DNA of 64,000 nucleotides from Macrocystis pyrifera (taxonomy: Eukaryota > Sar > Phaeophyceae > Laminariales > Laminariaceae). Under the pieces are notes generated by a model. It was given only the letters and a program-made list of their open reading frames with translations, searched no databases and had not been told where the DNA came from. Shown here one piece after another: positions 21,980-34,956 of this stretch. Location: the NCBI GenBank assembly GCA_031763025.1, contig JASSKH010000003.1, forward strand, positions 4,578,718 through 4,642,717, read 5' to 3'. Each line of letters opens with the position of its first letter. The stretch's first letter is position 1. The translations under genes were made by a program, and so were the position numbers.

Positions 21980-24900
21980 AATGGTAGATCACGAATAATC
22001 AGTGGTTTATTCCAAGCATGACACCTATTCTGCGGTTCTGTGTAAAAACATAATTACTAAGGGTTGCAAATACGAATCAGGGAAATTAATAATGAGATTG
22101 CATGAAACATAACTCGATGACGCTGATGCCTCCCTCCTATCATGCATATGTCAATGCTCGTCCAGCATGATTTGGAACGTGGGAGAAAAAAAATGCTTGC
22201 AACACCTCTGACATAATTGTCCCACGTTCTTGCTTGTGCACCATGCATGCGCTCCACGGATCGTCCCCAATCCGACACTCGGTCCAACCAGTAAAAAAGG
22301 ATAACAAATTCCATCCCCCATGTTCTTGAGTGACGGGTCGCTTGGAACCAGCGACACCTGCTATTGTGACGGGACGATGTTACGTATCAATGTCAGTCAT
22401 TCGTGTAGTTCAAATACCGGATACTATACTATAGTATCTGCGCAAGCCCAACAACACATACTTCGTACATGCGGAACAGGAAGGTGTCACTATCCTGTGG
22501 ATTGTCAGTATCCTGATGGACGGGGTTAGGGTGTGGGGGGTGTCCGAAACAATCCTCCTGTGAGTCAAGGTCAGACTACTCGGGCTGCAAGTACGTGTTG
22601 CAAGACCCACCTCGGGCGGGATCCCATATGCACCATGACCCAAGTGAGTCGGTAGCAGCGGGTTGGGTCCGTGCGTGGGGGTCTTCCCATGTTCGACCCA
22701 TGCATCCGACTGGGCGGACAGCGCTCCGTCCGTTCTAGTCTATATTAATAGTCGTGTGACATAAACCTTTTGTTGCTTGTTGGAGTCCTGTACGTTGCAT
22801 CGTTGGAATACCAACGCGGGCATTCCAAAATGGTTTACTTATTGCGACGCGTGGTGGGATGGGTAATATTTTGGGCTAGGGTTACGCATGGTACATCAAA
22901 CTTGGTTACAGCGTACTCATCGCTTACGACAGTGTTTGTTTTACTACATGACGGTTTGTCAGATTAGCCGCTCACTTGCTAGGGAACGTTAAGGTTCACA
23001 TAAGTGTGTCGTATGCCAGGTCTTACGTCTTACAAACGTCGATCCTATACAGCATGCCCTTTCTGTGTTGGACGTCGACTATATATCCGGCCTATGGAAG
23101 AAGCGTTATCCGTTTGTTTTACGAGAGACATCGCTGTTTCGCACTAGGCATGATCTGCGTTCTTAGCACCGCAACGTGTGGCAAAACAAAGTGTACATAG
23201 AACTACTTACTTAGATCTCGATCTCTGAGCATGCTCGGTTGGTACGTCCCTGGCCTCTCAGAGCTCCCACCTGGAAATCACCTCCTTTTATTACTTGCCG
23301 GACCTTTCCAGCGGGTCTTTGTTTTCTCCATTTCTCTTCGTACTTTCAGCCCTTCTTTCCTTTTTTCTTCCTTCGTTTCGTGTGCGTGCGTGTACTCTGA
23401 GCACGGTTCCGCGGGCGAACCCGGCACCGTCGCGGGTGTCAGCGGGTGCTGGCGGGCAGAGGGGGAGTTGCAAGGAGCGCGGTCGCCGCTTTCGTGGCTA
23501 GGCGTCGCGTGTGCCTCGAGAGACGAGGGATGCATCAATAGGCTCTGTCTGGCCTCCATTTGTGATTCGTGATAGAGTACGTACGAGTATTTAAGGGTCG
23601 TTCGGGATTGTAAGATAATTCAAGCGGTGTTTATTTTTGCGAGCGGGCTGAAATCACAAGAGGGAGATACCAGTTTGAGCACCAACATTGGCGAGCTGGC
23701 GAACGAGGCCCACGATGAGCACCGGGCTTCACGCGAGGCGGGCGACGGGGCTCGATGTGGAACAGAGGGAGAAAAGCTTTACCCGGAGCGAATCGGTGGC
23801 GAGATGGTCGCGAGAGAGGCGGGCGGCGTACGAGGCTGAGAGAGAAGTTCTGCTGTTGGATTTTTTCTTGTTTTCTTTTTTTCTTTTTGACCGGTGTACG
23901 GTGTTCCAATCAGGTAGTAAATTATTACACGAAAGGGAACGGTATTTTTTTTCCTTCAGAAAATTTCGGTTTCTTTTTATTTTCATCGTTTTTGATGTGT
24001 TTCTGTGGCGTGCTGTGCTTATCTTTCGTACATCGAGTACAGACACAGAGCATATCGAAGGAAGAAAATAAGTACCGGCATGTATGTAAGCGAGCGTAGC
24101 GGAAAACCGCCAGGGGTGCGAAGCGTATGTGGCGTCCGAGCTGTTTTCTCCTGAAGCATCGCGGCGGGACTCTTGGCATTATCAAGTCGCCAGTTTGCAA
24201 CTACAGTAATGAAAAAACCGATATTCAATCATAGACCTCTGTCCGCTTCGCATAATCTGATGTACTTTTCTTTCCTGAGCGAAGCGCCTTGTATATTAGT
24301 ACATATTCCTGAAATCTGCCTTAATTTCCCCTATAGCGGCCTCGATCATCTTGGACAAGAGATCCTTGCGTGCTAATACACGCATGCTGTCGTGTACCGT
24401 TTGCCTGGTTAAGTGATGCCGGAAACTATTAATGTTGAGCCTCGCGCCGTTTGGGCGTACGTAACCCTATAGAACAATGAACCCCTCGACAACACTGCGC
24501 ATTATCGGCTGCCTGAAACATAAAACTTTCAAGAAAACCACGCATATTTTGGTGACTAGTAAGTATTCTTGCCACGATGCTTAGACTACATCAGTAGGAA
24601 TAGACCAATCGTCGTATTATGCACACCAACCAGCACTACATACAGCAGCAGTACAGCAGTATGGGCACGCCAACAAGAAACACCTAATCTGGGCAAGCCT
24701 GAGATTCTTGTTGGGGCGCAATTTTCAAACAACCTTGAGCATAGATAGGCTATTATATGGTAGGATTTATTGTAGAGTTCACCACCGAGCCGTTTTTCTT
24801 AACCCAATTTTCTCAGCGTTCTCCAAAAAGTGAGCATTTTGCTCTGATTGGGCACTTTCTTATTACCGGGCCTATACTGTACCCAGCGACTGACGTGGCG

Positions 24901-25800
24901 CGCAATAAGGTATCTTCGTTGTATAATAATGCCCCTAATACGTTTTTGTTCTCCCCCATAGTTGTTGTTGTCCTCCCATTAACTCTCAAATCAAGGAGTC
25001 TGTGGTCACACAAAAAGGTGCTGGAGTCCTAGGAAGATCCGAGAACCATTTAAAATCACCGAACATTCGGCTGGGAAGCACGACGCTTCCGACCTGAAAA
25101 TACACGAGACGACGAAGGCGCACACAATGAATGAACATTTATTATTCTCGCTCATTCACAATCGTAATTCACCATTCATTTCCCGCAGCCTCTCGCATAT
25201 CATGCAAACAAACAGCATATGCGGCGGGGGAGGAGGGGCGGTTGGTGCCGCCGAACCCGCCGTCCAACGCACACTCCAAGTTACCCTACTGTAGTCAAGT
25301 GAAGTTGAGAAGCTGCGGAGAAACATATTATTAATACCTGCCTGCGCCTCTCCGGCCTGTGATTCTTGATTGCTGGTGGAAAACCGCCAAAATCGCCAGC
25401 CCAACAGCCAACCACCAAACATCGTACCACAGAGACGTACCTCTATCGCTGCTGCTGCTTGCTATGTAACACCACCAGCCCAGCAGAAGAAGCAGCTCAC
25501 ACAGTGGAAAGCAATGCTGAGCCACACACGTAAGGCAAAACGTTTCCTACGAGAAAAATGGAAAATATTAGCAGGGATCGGGAACCGATATGATATTATT
25601 AAATTATCTGCAGTTTGTTGTAGGGAGAATTAGGCGTTGTGGTTCATATTCTTTGGCTGGGAACCTACCAGTAGTTGTTGTCTTCACATTACATCGTCAT
25701 TTCTACTCAGCTTCATCAGTACACCCAGTGTCCGTCCTGATTCCTTATCCTAGAGAGATACTGATTCCGTGGTCACAGACTGTGAGACAGAGGAAGACCA
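21980..25800. other. About 3.8 kb without a recognisable gene
   Basis: Neither strand shows a convincing exon, RNA gene or large repeat. Open frames here are short, mutually overlapping and without family motifs. AT content is higher than in the eIF2D region. Confidence 0.4.
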
Positions 25801-26098
25801 AAATACATAAATAATAATAATCGCAAATTCAGGTGTCAAGCAAGTAAAATGCCAGCGTACCCGGTAAGAGAACACAACAACACAAGCAAGACCAAAAAAA
25901 TAAGAGCAAAAAGACAATAAAACCAAAAACCAAAAATGTGAAATGAAAACAGAATACGAACGACGCAAGGACTTCAGAAAGGCTGCCAGACGGAAAGCAT
26001 ACGTACTCAGGAAGGACAGATATCTGCTGCGCGGACGAAGGAACACGAAAGAGAGGGAGCTACGGGCAACATTCTATAAGAGCTAGTCGAACCGATAC

Positions 26099-27046
26099 CT
26101 AGCCACCCGATCTATCATTGGTTTCGTTTCTGCATTCGTCGACAGCTGTATCAGTACGGCTGCCCTTCCCCCCTCCCCCCCTCCTGTTGTAGCCGTTCTT
26201 GGCGTCCTCAGCTGCGTGGCGTAGCCGCCTCCTCTGTGCCTCGTCCCTGTGCCATCTCGCCATGAAACAGTCCGCCGCTTCGACGACCCCCCGGTACCAC
26301 TTCCCGCTCTTCTTAGCCGCCCTCGACCATAACACCGTTTCTACTCCGAACAGCAGAGGGGAGCTTTCCGTGGACTCCTCGGTGGCTTGGAAAACCCTGA
26401 GGCCGTCTGCTAGACATTGGGCCCAGTTCTTTTCCGGTCGGCCTGGTCCTGGGTTCTCCCCACCAGCCATCGTCCCAAACATCACCCGGCGGGTCAGCCG
26501 CTCATTGGTCGCCCGCTGTACGGCCCCCGCAAAGAGGAGGCGCCTTTTCCGGATGGTCGTCTCAACGCACTCGCGTTGTGCCTTTTTGAGGGCCTTGGCG
26601 TACGACATGAGGTGGTCAGTGCGTTGCCGGCGCTGGAAGCCAATGATCCGTAGGAGGAGTTTGTGGTGCACCGTTCGGAGCTCAGTGAAGTGCTCCTGAC
26701 CAAGAGTCCACGTCACGCACCCGTACAGCAGGGTCTCCATCACCTCGGCCTTGCGCACTTTTAGAGTGAACGGGACATCCTCCATATCATACAGTTACCG
26801 TTTGAACCGATTGTAGTATGCCCATGCGAGTCGGATCTGTCGTGTGATCTCAGGCATAATGTCAGCCGCTTGCGACGACAAGACCGCCCAGATACAAAAA
26901 CTGCATCGTCTGTCTATATCTCTGTCCCGCTGCTTCGATGACGAGCGGTGAGGTCTGGGGTGCCTGATTCGGTGTCCGCAGCAGCATGGTCTCCGTTTTC
27001 TTTTCGGATACAGTGAGGCTTGCTGCGTCGAAAACGGTCGCAATGA
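26099..27046 (-). mobile_element. LINE, 3' part (after the Copia insertion)
   Basis: Minus-strand continuation of the LINE at 33166-34800, separated from it by the Copia element. The reading resumes with VFDAASLTVSEKKTET, then YRQTMQFLYLGG, ITRQIRLAWAYYNRF and the typical C-terminal block ETLLYGCVTWTL...HHKLLLRIIGFQRR, ending at 26099. The frame is broken by at least one frameshift and one stop between 26780 and 27000, so the copy is dead. The 3' untranslated part may reach about 25810, where the minus strand reads GATTATTATTATT, a possible ATT-type tail. Confidence 0.85.
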
Positions 27047-27051
27047 CGGTC
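27047..27051. repeat. Target-site duplication CGGTC, left
   Basis: CGGTC directly abuts the outer edge of the left LTR and is repeated at 33161-33165 beyond the right LTR. A 5-bp duplication is the norm for Copia integrases. Confidence 0.95.
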
Positions 27052-27486
27052 TATTATGGATACTGTGATATACCCGGGCACAGTGGCTGAGAGGCTGTGT
27101 CGTCGACGTTAGTCGAGGTGATGACACGTCTCAGAGTGTAGCCTGGAAGAAGAGAGTCCTTCCACAGTGTGAAGAAGATGTAGAGATATTGTAACACTGG
27201 CGCTTAGATGGCCAACACACACAGATATAAACCACAGAGTATGCAGGAGCCGAGACGATGGCTGCTTCCTAGAGATGACCAGGACAGCTACGATCCACAC
27301 GAGAGAGATACGAGAGAGTGATCTACTCGGCTAGCAAGCAGAATATTCTACGGAAGTAATTCCTCCGCATGCACATACATACGTTACATTCGAACAGACA
27401 CATATGAGATCTACGATATACAAGAGCAGTGCTACTGATCATTGGCTCATACTGGCTACCTGGTATGTGCTAACATTTCCATAACA
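27052..27486 (-). repeat. 3' LTR of the Copia element (435 bp)
   Basis: Direct repeat of 32682-33160. In element orientation it starts TGTTATGGAA and ends ATCCATAATA. It contains the TACCTGGTA micro-insertion at 27457-27465 that the sister LTR lacks. Confidence 0.95.
27457..27465. repeat. TACCTGGTA micro-insertion, filled site (LTR pair)
   Basis: This LTR reads GGCTACCTGGTATGTGC where the sister LTR (33136-33145) reads GGCTATGTGC. The difference is exactly the 7 bases CCTGGTA, so TA has become TA-CCTGG-TA. Because the LTRs of one insertion start out identical, the change happened after the element inserted, or in the parent RNA or cDNA. Confidence 0.9.
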
Positions 27487-27497
27487 CCCCCCGTCAA
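27487..27497 (-). promoter_or_regulatory. Polypurine-tract-like sequence of the Copia element
   Basis: On the minus strand a run of six G (TTGACGGGGGG) ends directly at the start of the 3' LTR, the position where plus-strand cDNA synthesis is primed. Confidence 0.6.
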
Positions 27498-30400
27498 TGA
27501 AAGCTGCTCTGAATTGTACCAAATTAATGACGATTAAATCAAGCAAGTATTCGTTACATGTGTAAGTTAAATCGTTTCATGTTTTATACGTGCTACAATA
27601 CATTCATGCGCTTGTAAAAGAAGTACCTGCTATTGTTTCTGGCACAAATCAAATTACCATAACTTTCAATCCTGCATGGCTCGTTTAACCAGTGATGGTG
27701 TGAGACCGAACGCCGACTACTAAAAAAGTAAGCTGATTCACACAAACAGAACAGAAAAAAAACAAACACACAAACATATAACACAATTACTTGAACTTTT
27801 TGTTAATGAAGTCGTTCACTTGGAAGTTGTCGATGATGCCTAGTAGATGTTTGAAGCGGTGTTTGTTGAGGTGCTTTGTACCGATGTCAGCAGGGTTGCT
27901 CTCGGTCGGGATGTAATGGATGGAGATCCTTCCTTCCGACACCAGTTCTCGGATATAGAAGAAGCGTAGGGCGATGTGCTTCGTCCTTGAACTGAAGGAG
28001 CGATTTCCCAGCGCGTGTAGCGTTGCCGTGTTGTCGCAGTAGAGCGGCACTTGCGCAAACTCCTTTCCGAACCCAAGCTCAGTCAGCATATTCGAACAAA
28101 ATACTGCTTCCTTCATATCTAGCGCCGACGCAACCAGCTCCGCCTCCATGGTCGACATTGCAGTCAGGCCTTGTAGTCCCGACTTGAAGCTCATCGGTGC
28201 GTTTCCTAGCATCATCAGGTAACAAGAGGTGGACTTTCCGTTGTCAGGGTTGTTGGCCCAGTTGGAGTCCGAAAAGGCTGTAAGCTTGAAGCCTCTCTTT
28301 TTGTACGTGATGTTGAAGTCGGTGGTGCCGGCCAGATAACGAAGAGTATGTTTTGCTGCCACCAAGTGCGTCTTGCTGGGTTTCGCCATTGGGCGAGCCA
28401 GCTGGCCCGTAGCATATATTTTGTCGCAACGGAGCCTTTGAGCAATGCACACCAGGCACCCCACGATGCCCTGATAACGTGTCGTTTCTTCTTCGTTCAG
28501 TAGTGTATCCTCCGGCTGGTTGTTGGAAATCTCCGGACCATAACCAGGCGTGCTGGTTGGTTTACCGTCCGACATCCCGAGCCTTTCGAGGATAGGCTTA
28601 CTGTAGGCTTCTTGGGAAATGGTCAATGTCCTTTTCTCACGGCTCCTTTTCATATTCATTCCCAACACAAGCGATACCCCCCCCATGTCAACCATCTTGA
28701 AACGTTGTTTCAACGTCCTCTTAACCATCGAGATGACGTTCGAGGCTTTGCCGGCTACCAGAAGGTCATCAACATTGGGCGTCAAGATGATCTGGATACC
28801 GTCGTGGTTGTACAGGTAGACGCAAGCGTCAGACTTGAGCGGAACGAAACCGATTTCAACAAGGACGGGGTCAATGGTGTGGAACGAATTCCTGGGGCTT
28901 TGGGCCAGCCCGTAGAGGCTCTTCTCTAGCTGCATTACTAGATCACCTCCATCCTTGTTCTTGACCTCGAAGCCAGGTGCCTGTTCGACGAACACTTTCT
29001 CCTGAATGTCGGCGTATAGAAAGGCAGTGGGCACGTCCATGTGGTCCAAATCCAGGTTGATTTCCACGGCTACGGACGCTACCAGCCGAACGCTCTGTAG
29101 TCTGCACACCGGAGCGAAGGTACTGCCACAGTCAAGTCCAGGTACTTGGTTCCAACCTTGAGCCACTAGGCGTCCCTTGTATGATCCGTCTGCCTTACGC
29201 TTGAATACCCACTTGGACTTAATCCGCTTCCTCCCAGGGGGAACTGCCGTACGCGGGACGAACTTGTAGACTTTTCGTTCGTTAAGACTCGTTATCTCGC
29301 GTTCAGCAGCTGCATTCCATTGCGCACCATCCGGCATGGCCCGTGCTTCTTGGATTGTCCGTGGAACACCCGGTTGAGATGTCCCCACAGCATACGCATA
29401 TTCCGTGAAACCGAAGGGGCCGTCCCTATGGGCGACATCAGGAAACTCCCTTTTCGCGGTGAATGCGTATGAGATACGGCGGGGCTCGCGGATGGTCTTG
29501 GCATTAGGTAGAGCCGAGTCAGCGAGCAGGCAGCGTAAGATGTTCACGATCGTTGGGCCCGCACGCTCGTTTGCACCGATCTGCTGAGGGGTGTTCCGAG
29601 AGGCGAACTCCAGCTTGATGCCGACGTCTTGACAGTACTGACGGAATTCCGCACTCGTTAGTTCCGTACCTTGATCCCCGCGGAGGCAGTGGATGCGCTT
29701 GCCAGTAGGAATCACAGTCCCTTTGTTGAACACCGCAAGTGAGTCCACGGAACAGGTCTTGTCCTTCATGAGAACGATCTCCTTCCACTTGGTCTGCTGG
29801 TCAACGAACTTGGTGGCGTACTTGAAACCTTCCAACGCTGAAGGCGTAAAGGGGCCAAGGGTGTCTACTGAAACTGCTGGAAAGGGCGTAAAACGCCATA
29901 TGAAGCTTGCTTAGGATGAGGTTGTTGTGTGCTCTTACCGAGTGGGCAGGCACCACAATCCTTAACGCCACCGGTGTAGTCGACGCCGATGTCGGGCGCC
30001 TTCTTCAGGACGTCCAAGCTCTCGCTGTTAATATGCCCCATGCGCCGGTGCCAGAGATCAGCGGACTCCACTTTTAAGGCAAGCCCGTCAGGGTTGTCCC
30101 CGAGGACCATCTGCCCCCCAGCGCCACCCCCAAGCTTCACCTCGACGGAGCACATGGTCTTTCCTGTCGTGTCGTCCACTCCGAGGGTCTGCATCGGGAT
30201 AACCACGCCCCCCCCGACTCCAACCTGGGGTTGGTCGGATGAAACAACGTTGCCACCCCCTTCAACATCTCTGCGGTCACGGAAAAAAGGTTGGTGCCCA
30301 GCCCCGGTACCATAACGACGCGAAAGGAGACTTGCCGGTCATTCCCATTGTCGTCTGTGACGGCGCCGACGATCGTCCCCGTAGTAACGCCTTTCAGGAG

Positions 30401-32666
30401 ATGCTGGCCGGCGGCGACTATCGTGAGTGGGACCCGAAGGTCTTCGATATCGCGCATGTGGGCCCGCACTCCTGGTGTAAGCGCAGGGTCTAGGTAATTG
30501 TCGGTCGCTCCACTGTCCACCACCATACGGAGGAATGTTCCGTCGGAGCGGAAAGGAGCTGACGGCAACCCTGCAGGAGTCGCCATGAACGCACCAAAGA
30601 ACCCTGAAGGTATGTGATGGTTCTGCGTAGGTGACTCCCGTTTGGCAGCAGCCGCCGCCGGGAGTTGCTGGGGAACGGCAGGTGACGAGGTGGCCTCTGC
30701 CAAGGAAACACCGAGGGCGCTAAAGGAGAATCCAAACGTAGTCGGCTCGGACTGGGCCGGTTGTGCCACAGTTGGAGACGAGTTCGTCATGTGCGCGCCC
30801 CCGATGTTGGCGAAGTTGCCTGCTGGCTGCAGCAGTGCCAGGTTCGTAGTCAAACCTTGGAGCTCCTTCTGTTTATTCTCGCGCAGCTCCTGTTGTTTAT
30901 GACACTCAGCATCGCTGTGCGTCTTGGTTTTGTGGTAGGAGCACCACTTCGGTTGGTTACTCCCCCCACCACCACTGCTTCGCTTGGGCTTCCTCCTCTT
31001 TGGCTTCCCTTGCTTTGATGGTGACTTCTTGGCTGGTTGGGAGCAGTCGCGCTGGTAGTGCCCGTATGCCTTACACCGGTGGCACTGATCGGTGTGGGAC
31101 GCAACCGCCATCGTGGCCCCCCGGCCGGAGACCACCGTCCCCGACGCGCTGCGTGACTGCTGGTCTACATAAAAGCGGTTCGCCGTCTCCTGGAGGCGGT
31201 CCACAGAAGTAAACTCATCCCGGTAGTGCATCTCCTGGATGCATTTGAACTCTGGGGCCTTGGTCAGGCCCGACAGCATTATGTCTAGGCATACCGCGTC
31301 AGAAACTTCCTCCCACAGCACCTTGAGGCGAAGTTTGAGATCCCAACCCTTCGTGAAGCAGTCTATGGGATCACCGCCAGCAAGATGTCTCAAGTTGAAA
31401 AGCTCGGTGTGACACGCACGCCGAGCTTCCTGAGTTGGAGCGTCGAAACGCTCGTTTAGGGCTTTCCAAGCCGCTGCCCCATCCCCCATAGCACAGGCCT
31501 CCGTCCCTTCGTGAGTACGAACGGTTAGCTGTGCTGACCCGGAGGTCACGAAGAAGAGGAGGGAGTTTAGGCGACCGTTAGCCTTGTCCCACGCGGCCAC
31601 AGTGCCCTCATTCGGTGCGGTTGCCAATGGGCGCTCCTTCCCGTCGAGGACGGGAAGAAGCTCTGGCGCGTGGAGAATGATTGCTTGTCGAAGCTTGGTC
31701 TTCCATTCGCGAAAACCCGAGTGTCCCGAGCATTTCCCAATGGAGTCCAGCATGCGGTGGAGCCCGGAGCCCGATTGTTCCGCCATTGCTGAAGCCAAGG
31801 TAACACGAAGCTCCGTAGCTTACAACCCACGTCCGGTGGAAGCAATCCTGCGTCCATCCGGAATACTGCGCTCCTCCCAAGCACAGTTATAACCTACCGC
31901 AGATGGCTAGACTACGGTGTTGCGGCGACGGAGGTGCCACCTCCGGCCTCGTCCTGCAGGCACACGGGTCAGATGTGCTGCTCAGACTTGCTACGCGTCT
32001 TTCAGCGTAGACTTGTGGCTGCTGCACGGATGCAAACAGGCCTGGTCAGATCCTCAGCCTACACACGTACCGATCAAAATAACCGGCACGCGGAAGATTT
32101 CTTGGACAGACCTACCTCGCGTATACTACGCGCAGGTAAATTCACGTGAGTCGATCACGTGTGCGTAGCTGTAGCAGCCGAACGGCTACCAGCTGTCAGT
32201 CGTATCCTCAAACCACACACGTTACCAAACCGGCAACTCGGCACGTGGAAGATGTCTTGGACAGACTACGCCCGGCGAAAATACCACGCGCAGGCGATTT
32301 CGGTAGTCAGTTAAAGACACACAGGGCACCGAGGAGGCACTCAGCGCGTACAGAACCAACAACCCACACAACCCTATTCGCCAACCAAAGTCAACGCCTA
32401 GAAATTATGCTCCCGAATGCTTTACACAAACAGTTGCGTACCGAAAGTGCAGCCGAGAGCCCAGGTGATCAGTCCGGGCCCAATACGCAAGCGGGTTGAC
32501 TCAGTGTGGCCTCCAGCGGGTTGACTCAGTGTGGCCTCCAGCAGAAAGCTGGCTCTTGCAGCAGCAGCTCCCCGCGGAAAACATCCTCTGGAAGACGTGT
32601 GTGCTCCACAGCACTCGACGACAGCAGAAGTCGCAGTCGCCGCACGCCTTCACTCAGACAGACTAT

Positions 32667-32681
32667 CGGGGCTCATAAACC
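32667..32681 (-). promoter_or_regulatory. Primer-binding site, half-tRNA-iMet type
   Basis: Immediately inside the 5' LTR the minus strand reads GGTTTATGAGCCCCG. It resembles the Drosophila copia PBS, GGTTATGGGCCC, which pairs with the anticodon-arm region of a cleaved initiator tRNA-Met rather than with the tRNA 3' end. The complement CGGGGCTCATAAACC contains the CTCATAA anticodon-loop sequence. Confidence 0.7.
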
Positions 32682-33160
32682 TATTATGGATACTGTGATA
32701 TACCCGGGCACAGTGGCTCAGAGGCTGTGTCGTCGACGTTAGTCGAGGTAATGACACGTCTGAGAGTGTAGCCTGGAAGAAGAGAGTCCTTCCACAGTGT
32801 GAAGAAGATGTAGATATATTATATAAATTTTGAAATACGCCAGCTGTGAGTTATTGTAACACTGGCGCTTAGGTGGCCAACATACACAGATATAAACCAC
32901 ATAGTATGCAGGAGCCGAGACGATGGCTGCTTCCTAGAGATGACCGGGACAGCTACGATCCACACGAGAGAGACACGAGAGAGACACGAGAGAGTGATCT
33001 ATTCGGCTAGCAAGCAGAGTATTCTACGGAAGTAATTAGTCCGCATGCACATACGTACGTTACATTCGAACAGACACATATGAGATGTACGATATACAAG
33101 AGCAGTGCTACTGAACATTGAATTGGTTCATACTGGCTATGTGCTAACATTTCCATAACA
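32682..33160 (-). repeat. 5' LTR of the Copia element (479 bp)
   Basis: Direct repeat of 27052-27486. It lacks the TACCTGGTA insertion but has an extra ~35 bp near 32815-32855 (TATAAATTTTGAAATACG, then CAGCTGTGAGTT) that matches one end of dispersed repeat R2 (38730-39060, 43518-43740, 56985-57310). A short ACACGAGAG unit is also duplicated here. Confidence 0.95.
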
Positions 33161-33165
33161 CGGTC
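33161..33165. repeat. Target-site duplication CGGTC, right
   Basis: Second copy of the 5-bp duplication flanking the Copia element. Confidence 0.95.
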
Positions 33166-34800
33166 ATCATCTTCGCAAGGCCTTCCTCCGACTTAGACAC
33201 AATGCCTGCATCGTCCGCGTACAGCATAACCCTTACTGCCCTCCGTACGCAAGTTAGTGGGTCAACCTTCACCCCGCCCTCGCCGAGGTCCTCCTCGAGA
33301 TGAACTTGGAGTCCCTCAAAATATCTGGGTCTTCACTGAAGCGTATATCAGCACGGCGTGTATCACAGCAGCGAAGAAGACATTGAACAGAAGTGGTGAC
33401 AAGACACATCCTTGCCGCAGCCCCTGAGTGACGTCGAACCATTCCGAGTGCTCGCCGTCATCCGTACGCACGCGGGCTCGCATGCCTTCGTGAAACTGGC
33501 GGATGACGGTTATAGTATCTTCTCTGGTACGCCGAAGCGTGCGAGCACCACCCACAGCAGCTCACGGTCGACGGAGTTATATGCTTTCTGCAGGTCGATG
33601 AAGCACATGTACAGGGGGATTTTTCTAGCTCGTCCGAGTTCTTGCAATCGGCGCACGACGAACAGCATGTCGACCGTTGATCGTGCTGGGCGAAAGCCGC
33701 ACTGTTCCTCGGGGAGTGTCCCCTAGGCCTCGCAGTAGTTACTGAGGCGAGACGCGACCATTTTCAGCTAAACCTTGCCTGAATGGGCAACAAGCGAAAT
33801 CCCCCGGTACTTGTTGCAATCAGAGCGATCCTGCTCTTTATGAAGGACCTTAATGGTCGCATCTTTCCGTTGCTGGGCGTTCTCCACACACACGTTGACA
33901 AGAAAGTAGTGAAAGTACCGGATGAATTCGGGATGGTCGATTTTCAGTATCTCGGCCGGAAGGGAGTCTGGTCCCACCGCTTTCCAGTTTGGCATACCCC
34001 TAATTATCGCCGTCGTATCATCCATGGTCGGTTCGTCTCCAAGCGATGGTGCCAACGGCCGTTGTGGAAATAGGGCGCTGATGGTTGGGTCAAGCTTAGA
34101 AGATTTCGTGGTCAGGAGGGTGCTGAAAAACCTCGCCAACCGTTCAAGAATGTGCCCATTGTCCCTTAGTAGCGTGCCATCCTCGTCCCGGATGAACTGC
34201 TCGCTACTCGCCTTTCGACCGCCCAATCCCACCGTGCCCTTCAAGTGTTTGTAGAAACCCCGCTGGTCGTTGTCGGAGCAGTCTCTTCATTTCAGCAAGG
34301 TACTCTTCGAAGTAGGCGTGCAACGCTGTATCTATCGCCCTTCGCAGATTCGCGCACGCCGTCCTCAGCGTCTTCCACGCGGTTTTGTCCTTCTTGATGC
34401 GCATGACTCGTCGGGCATCCTCCCGCGCATCCCATGTGAGTTGTATGGCGGCTGAGGTTTCCGCGGTCTCGCACCACCCGGGTTTGTGTGGGTGCCGTGG
34501 TGGGGGGGGTACGTCTTTCGCTACTGCATGCATCAAGAACAACATCCGCAAAGGATTCAGCCATCTCAGAGATACTGTTCGGTTGCGAGAAAAGGAAGGG
34601 AAGCTTTGAAAGGATCCGCGCCACGACTCGCTGCCTGCAAGCTCCGTCGGATCGAGCCTTCTGCCGGTCGAAAGGCCGAATTTTGTTTTTTCGTTCGTAC
34701 GTGTCTGTTGGGTGCGAAACGACCGCTGAGGCGGACCATCGCATATACGATATTATGGTCTGAATCCGCCTTGGCTGGGGGCGGAGGCTGGGGGTGGACC
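33166..34800 (-). mobile_element. LINE, 5'-truncated APE-type, endonuclease tail and RT
   Basis: Read on the minus strand from 34800: the end of an apurinic-type endonuclease with the signature SDHNIV (~34755), a linker, then reverse transcriptase blocks [15 protein letters not shown] (~34030), [15 protein letters not shown] (~33790), [18 protein letters not shown] (~33410) and the catalytic MLYADDAGIVSKSEE just before 33166, where the Copia element interrupts it. The first half of the endonuclease is missing, as expected for 5' truncation during target-primed reverse transcription. Frames shift several times and stops are present, so the copy is inactive. The clade (RTE-, L1- or CR1-like) cannot be fixed by eye. 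Confidence 0.88.
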
Positions 34801-34947
34801 TAGTGGGAGATGATAAAAGAAATCTCGAGGGTTCGTGAAGACAACGTACCCTCGGCCGGGGATACGCATATACACTGCTGTTTATCGTACACATCAGGTA
34901 CGTATTTGCACCAGCCCCAGTACCAATACACTGCTGCTGTAATACTG

Positions 34948-34956
34948 TACCAGGTA
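34948..34956. repeat. TACCAGGTA site
   Basis: One of 14 exact TACCWGGTA 9-mers in the window; here no empty counterpart is available. Confidence 0.8.

Larger units (their letters stand above)
27052..33160 (-). mobile_element. Ty1/Copia LTR retrotransposon, nested in a LINE
   Basis: A 6.1-kb element with two LTRs, a 5-bp target duplication and Copia domain order on the minus strand: gag with the zinc knuckle CHRCKAYGHYQRDC (31.8 to ~30.9 kb), protease with VDSGAT (~30.5 kb), GAG-pre-integrase block LWHRRMGHINSESL and integrase (~30.1 to 29.5 kb), reverse transcriptase (WVFKRKADGSYKGRLVAQGW, then VDDLLVAG) and RNase H (DSNWANNP, MEAELVAS; to 27.8 kb). It looks nearly whole, with a few breaks (about two or three) in the pol region. 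The LTRs are about 95% alike, so the insertion is fairly recent but not brand new. A PBS-like and a PPT-like sequence stand at the inner LTR borders. Confidence 0.95.

Noticed and set aside
23231-24228. Overlapping ORFs as a gene
   Set aside because: Four frames on both strands are open at similar lengths, without motif, splice logic or similarity that I recognise.
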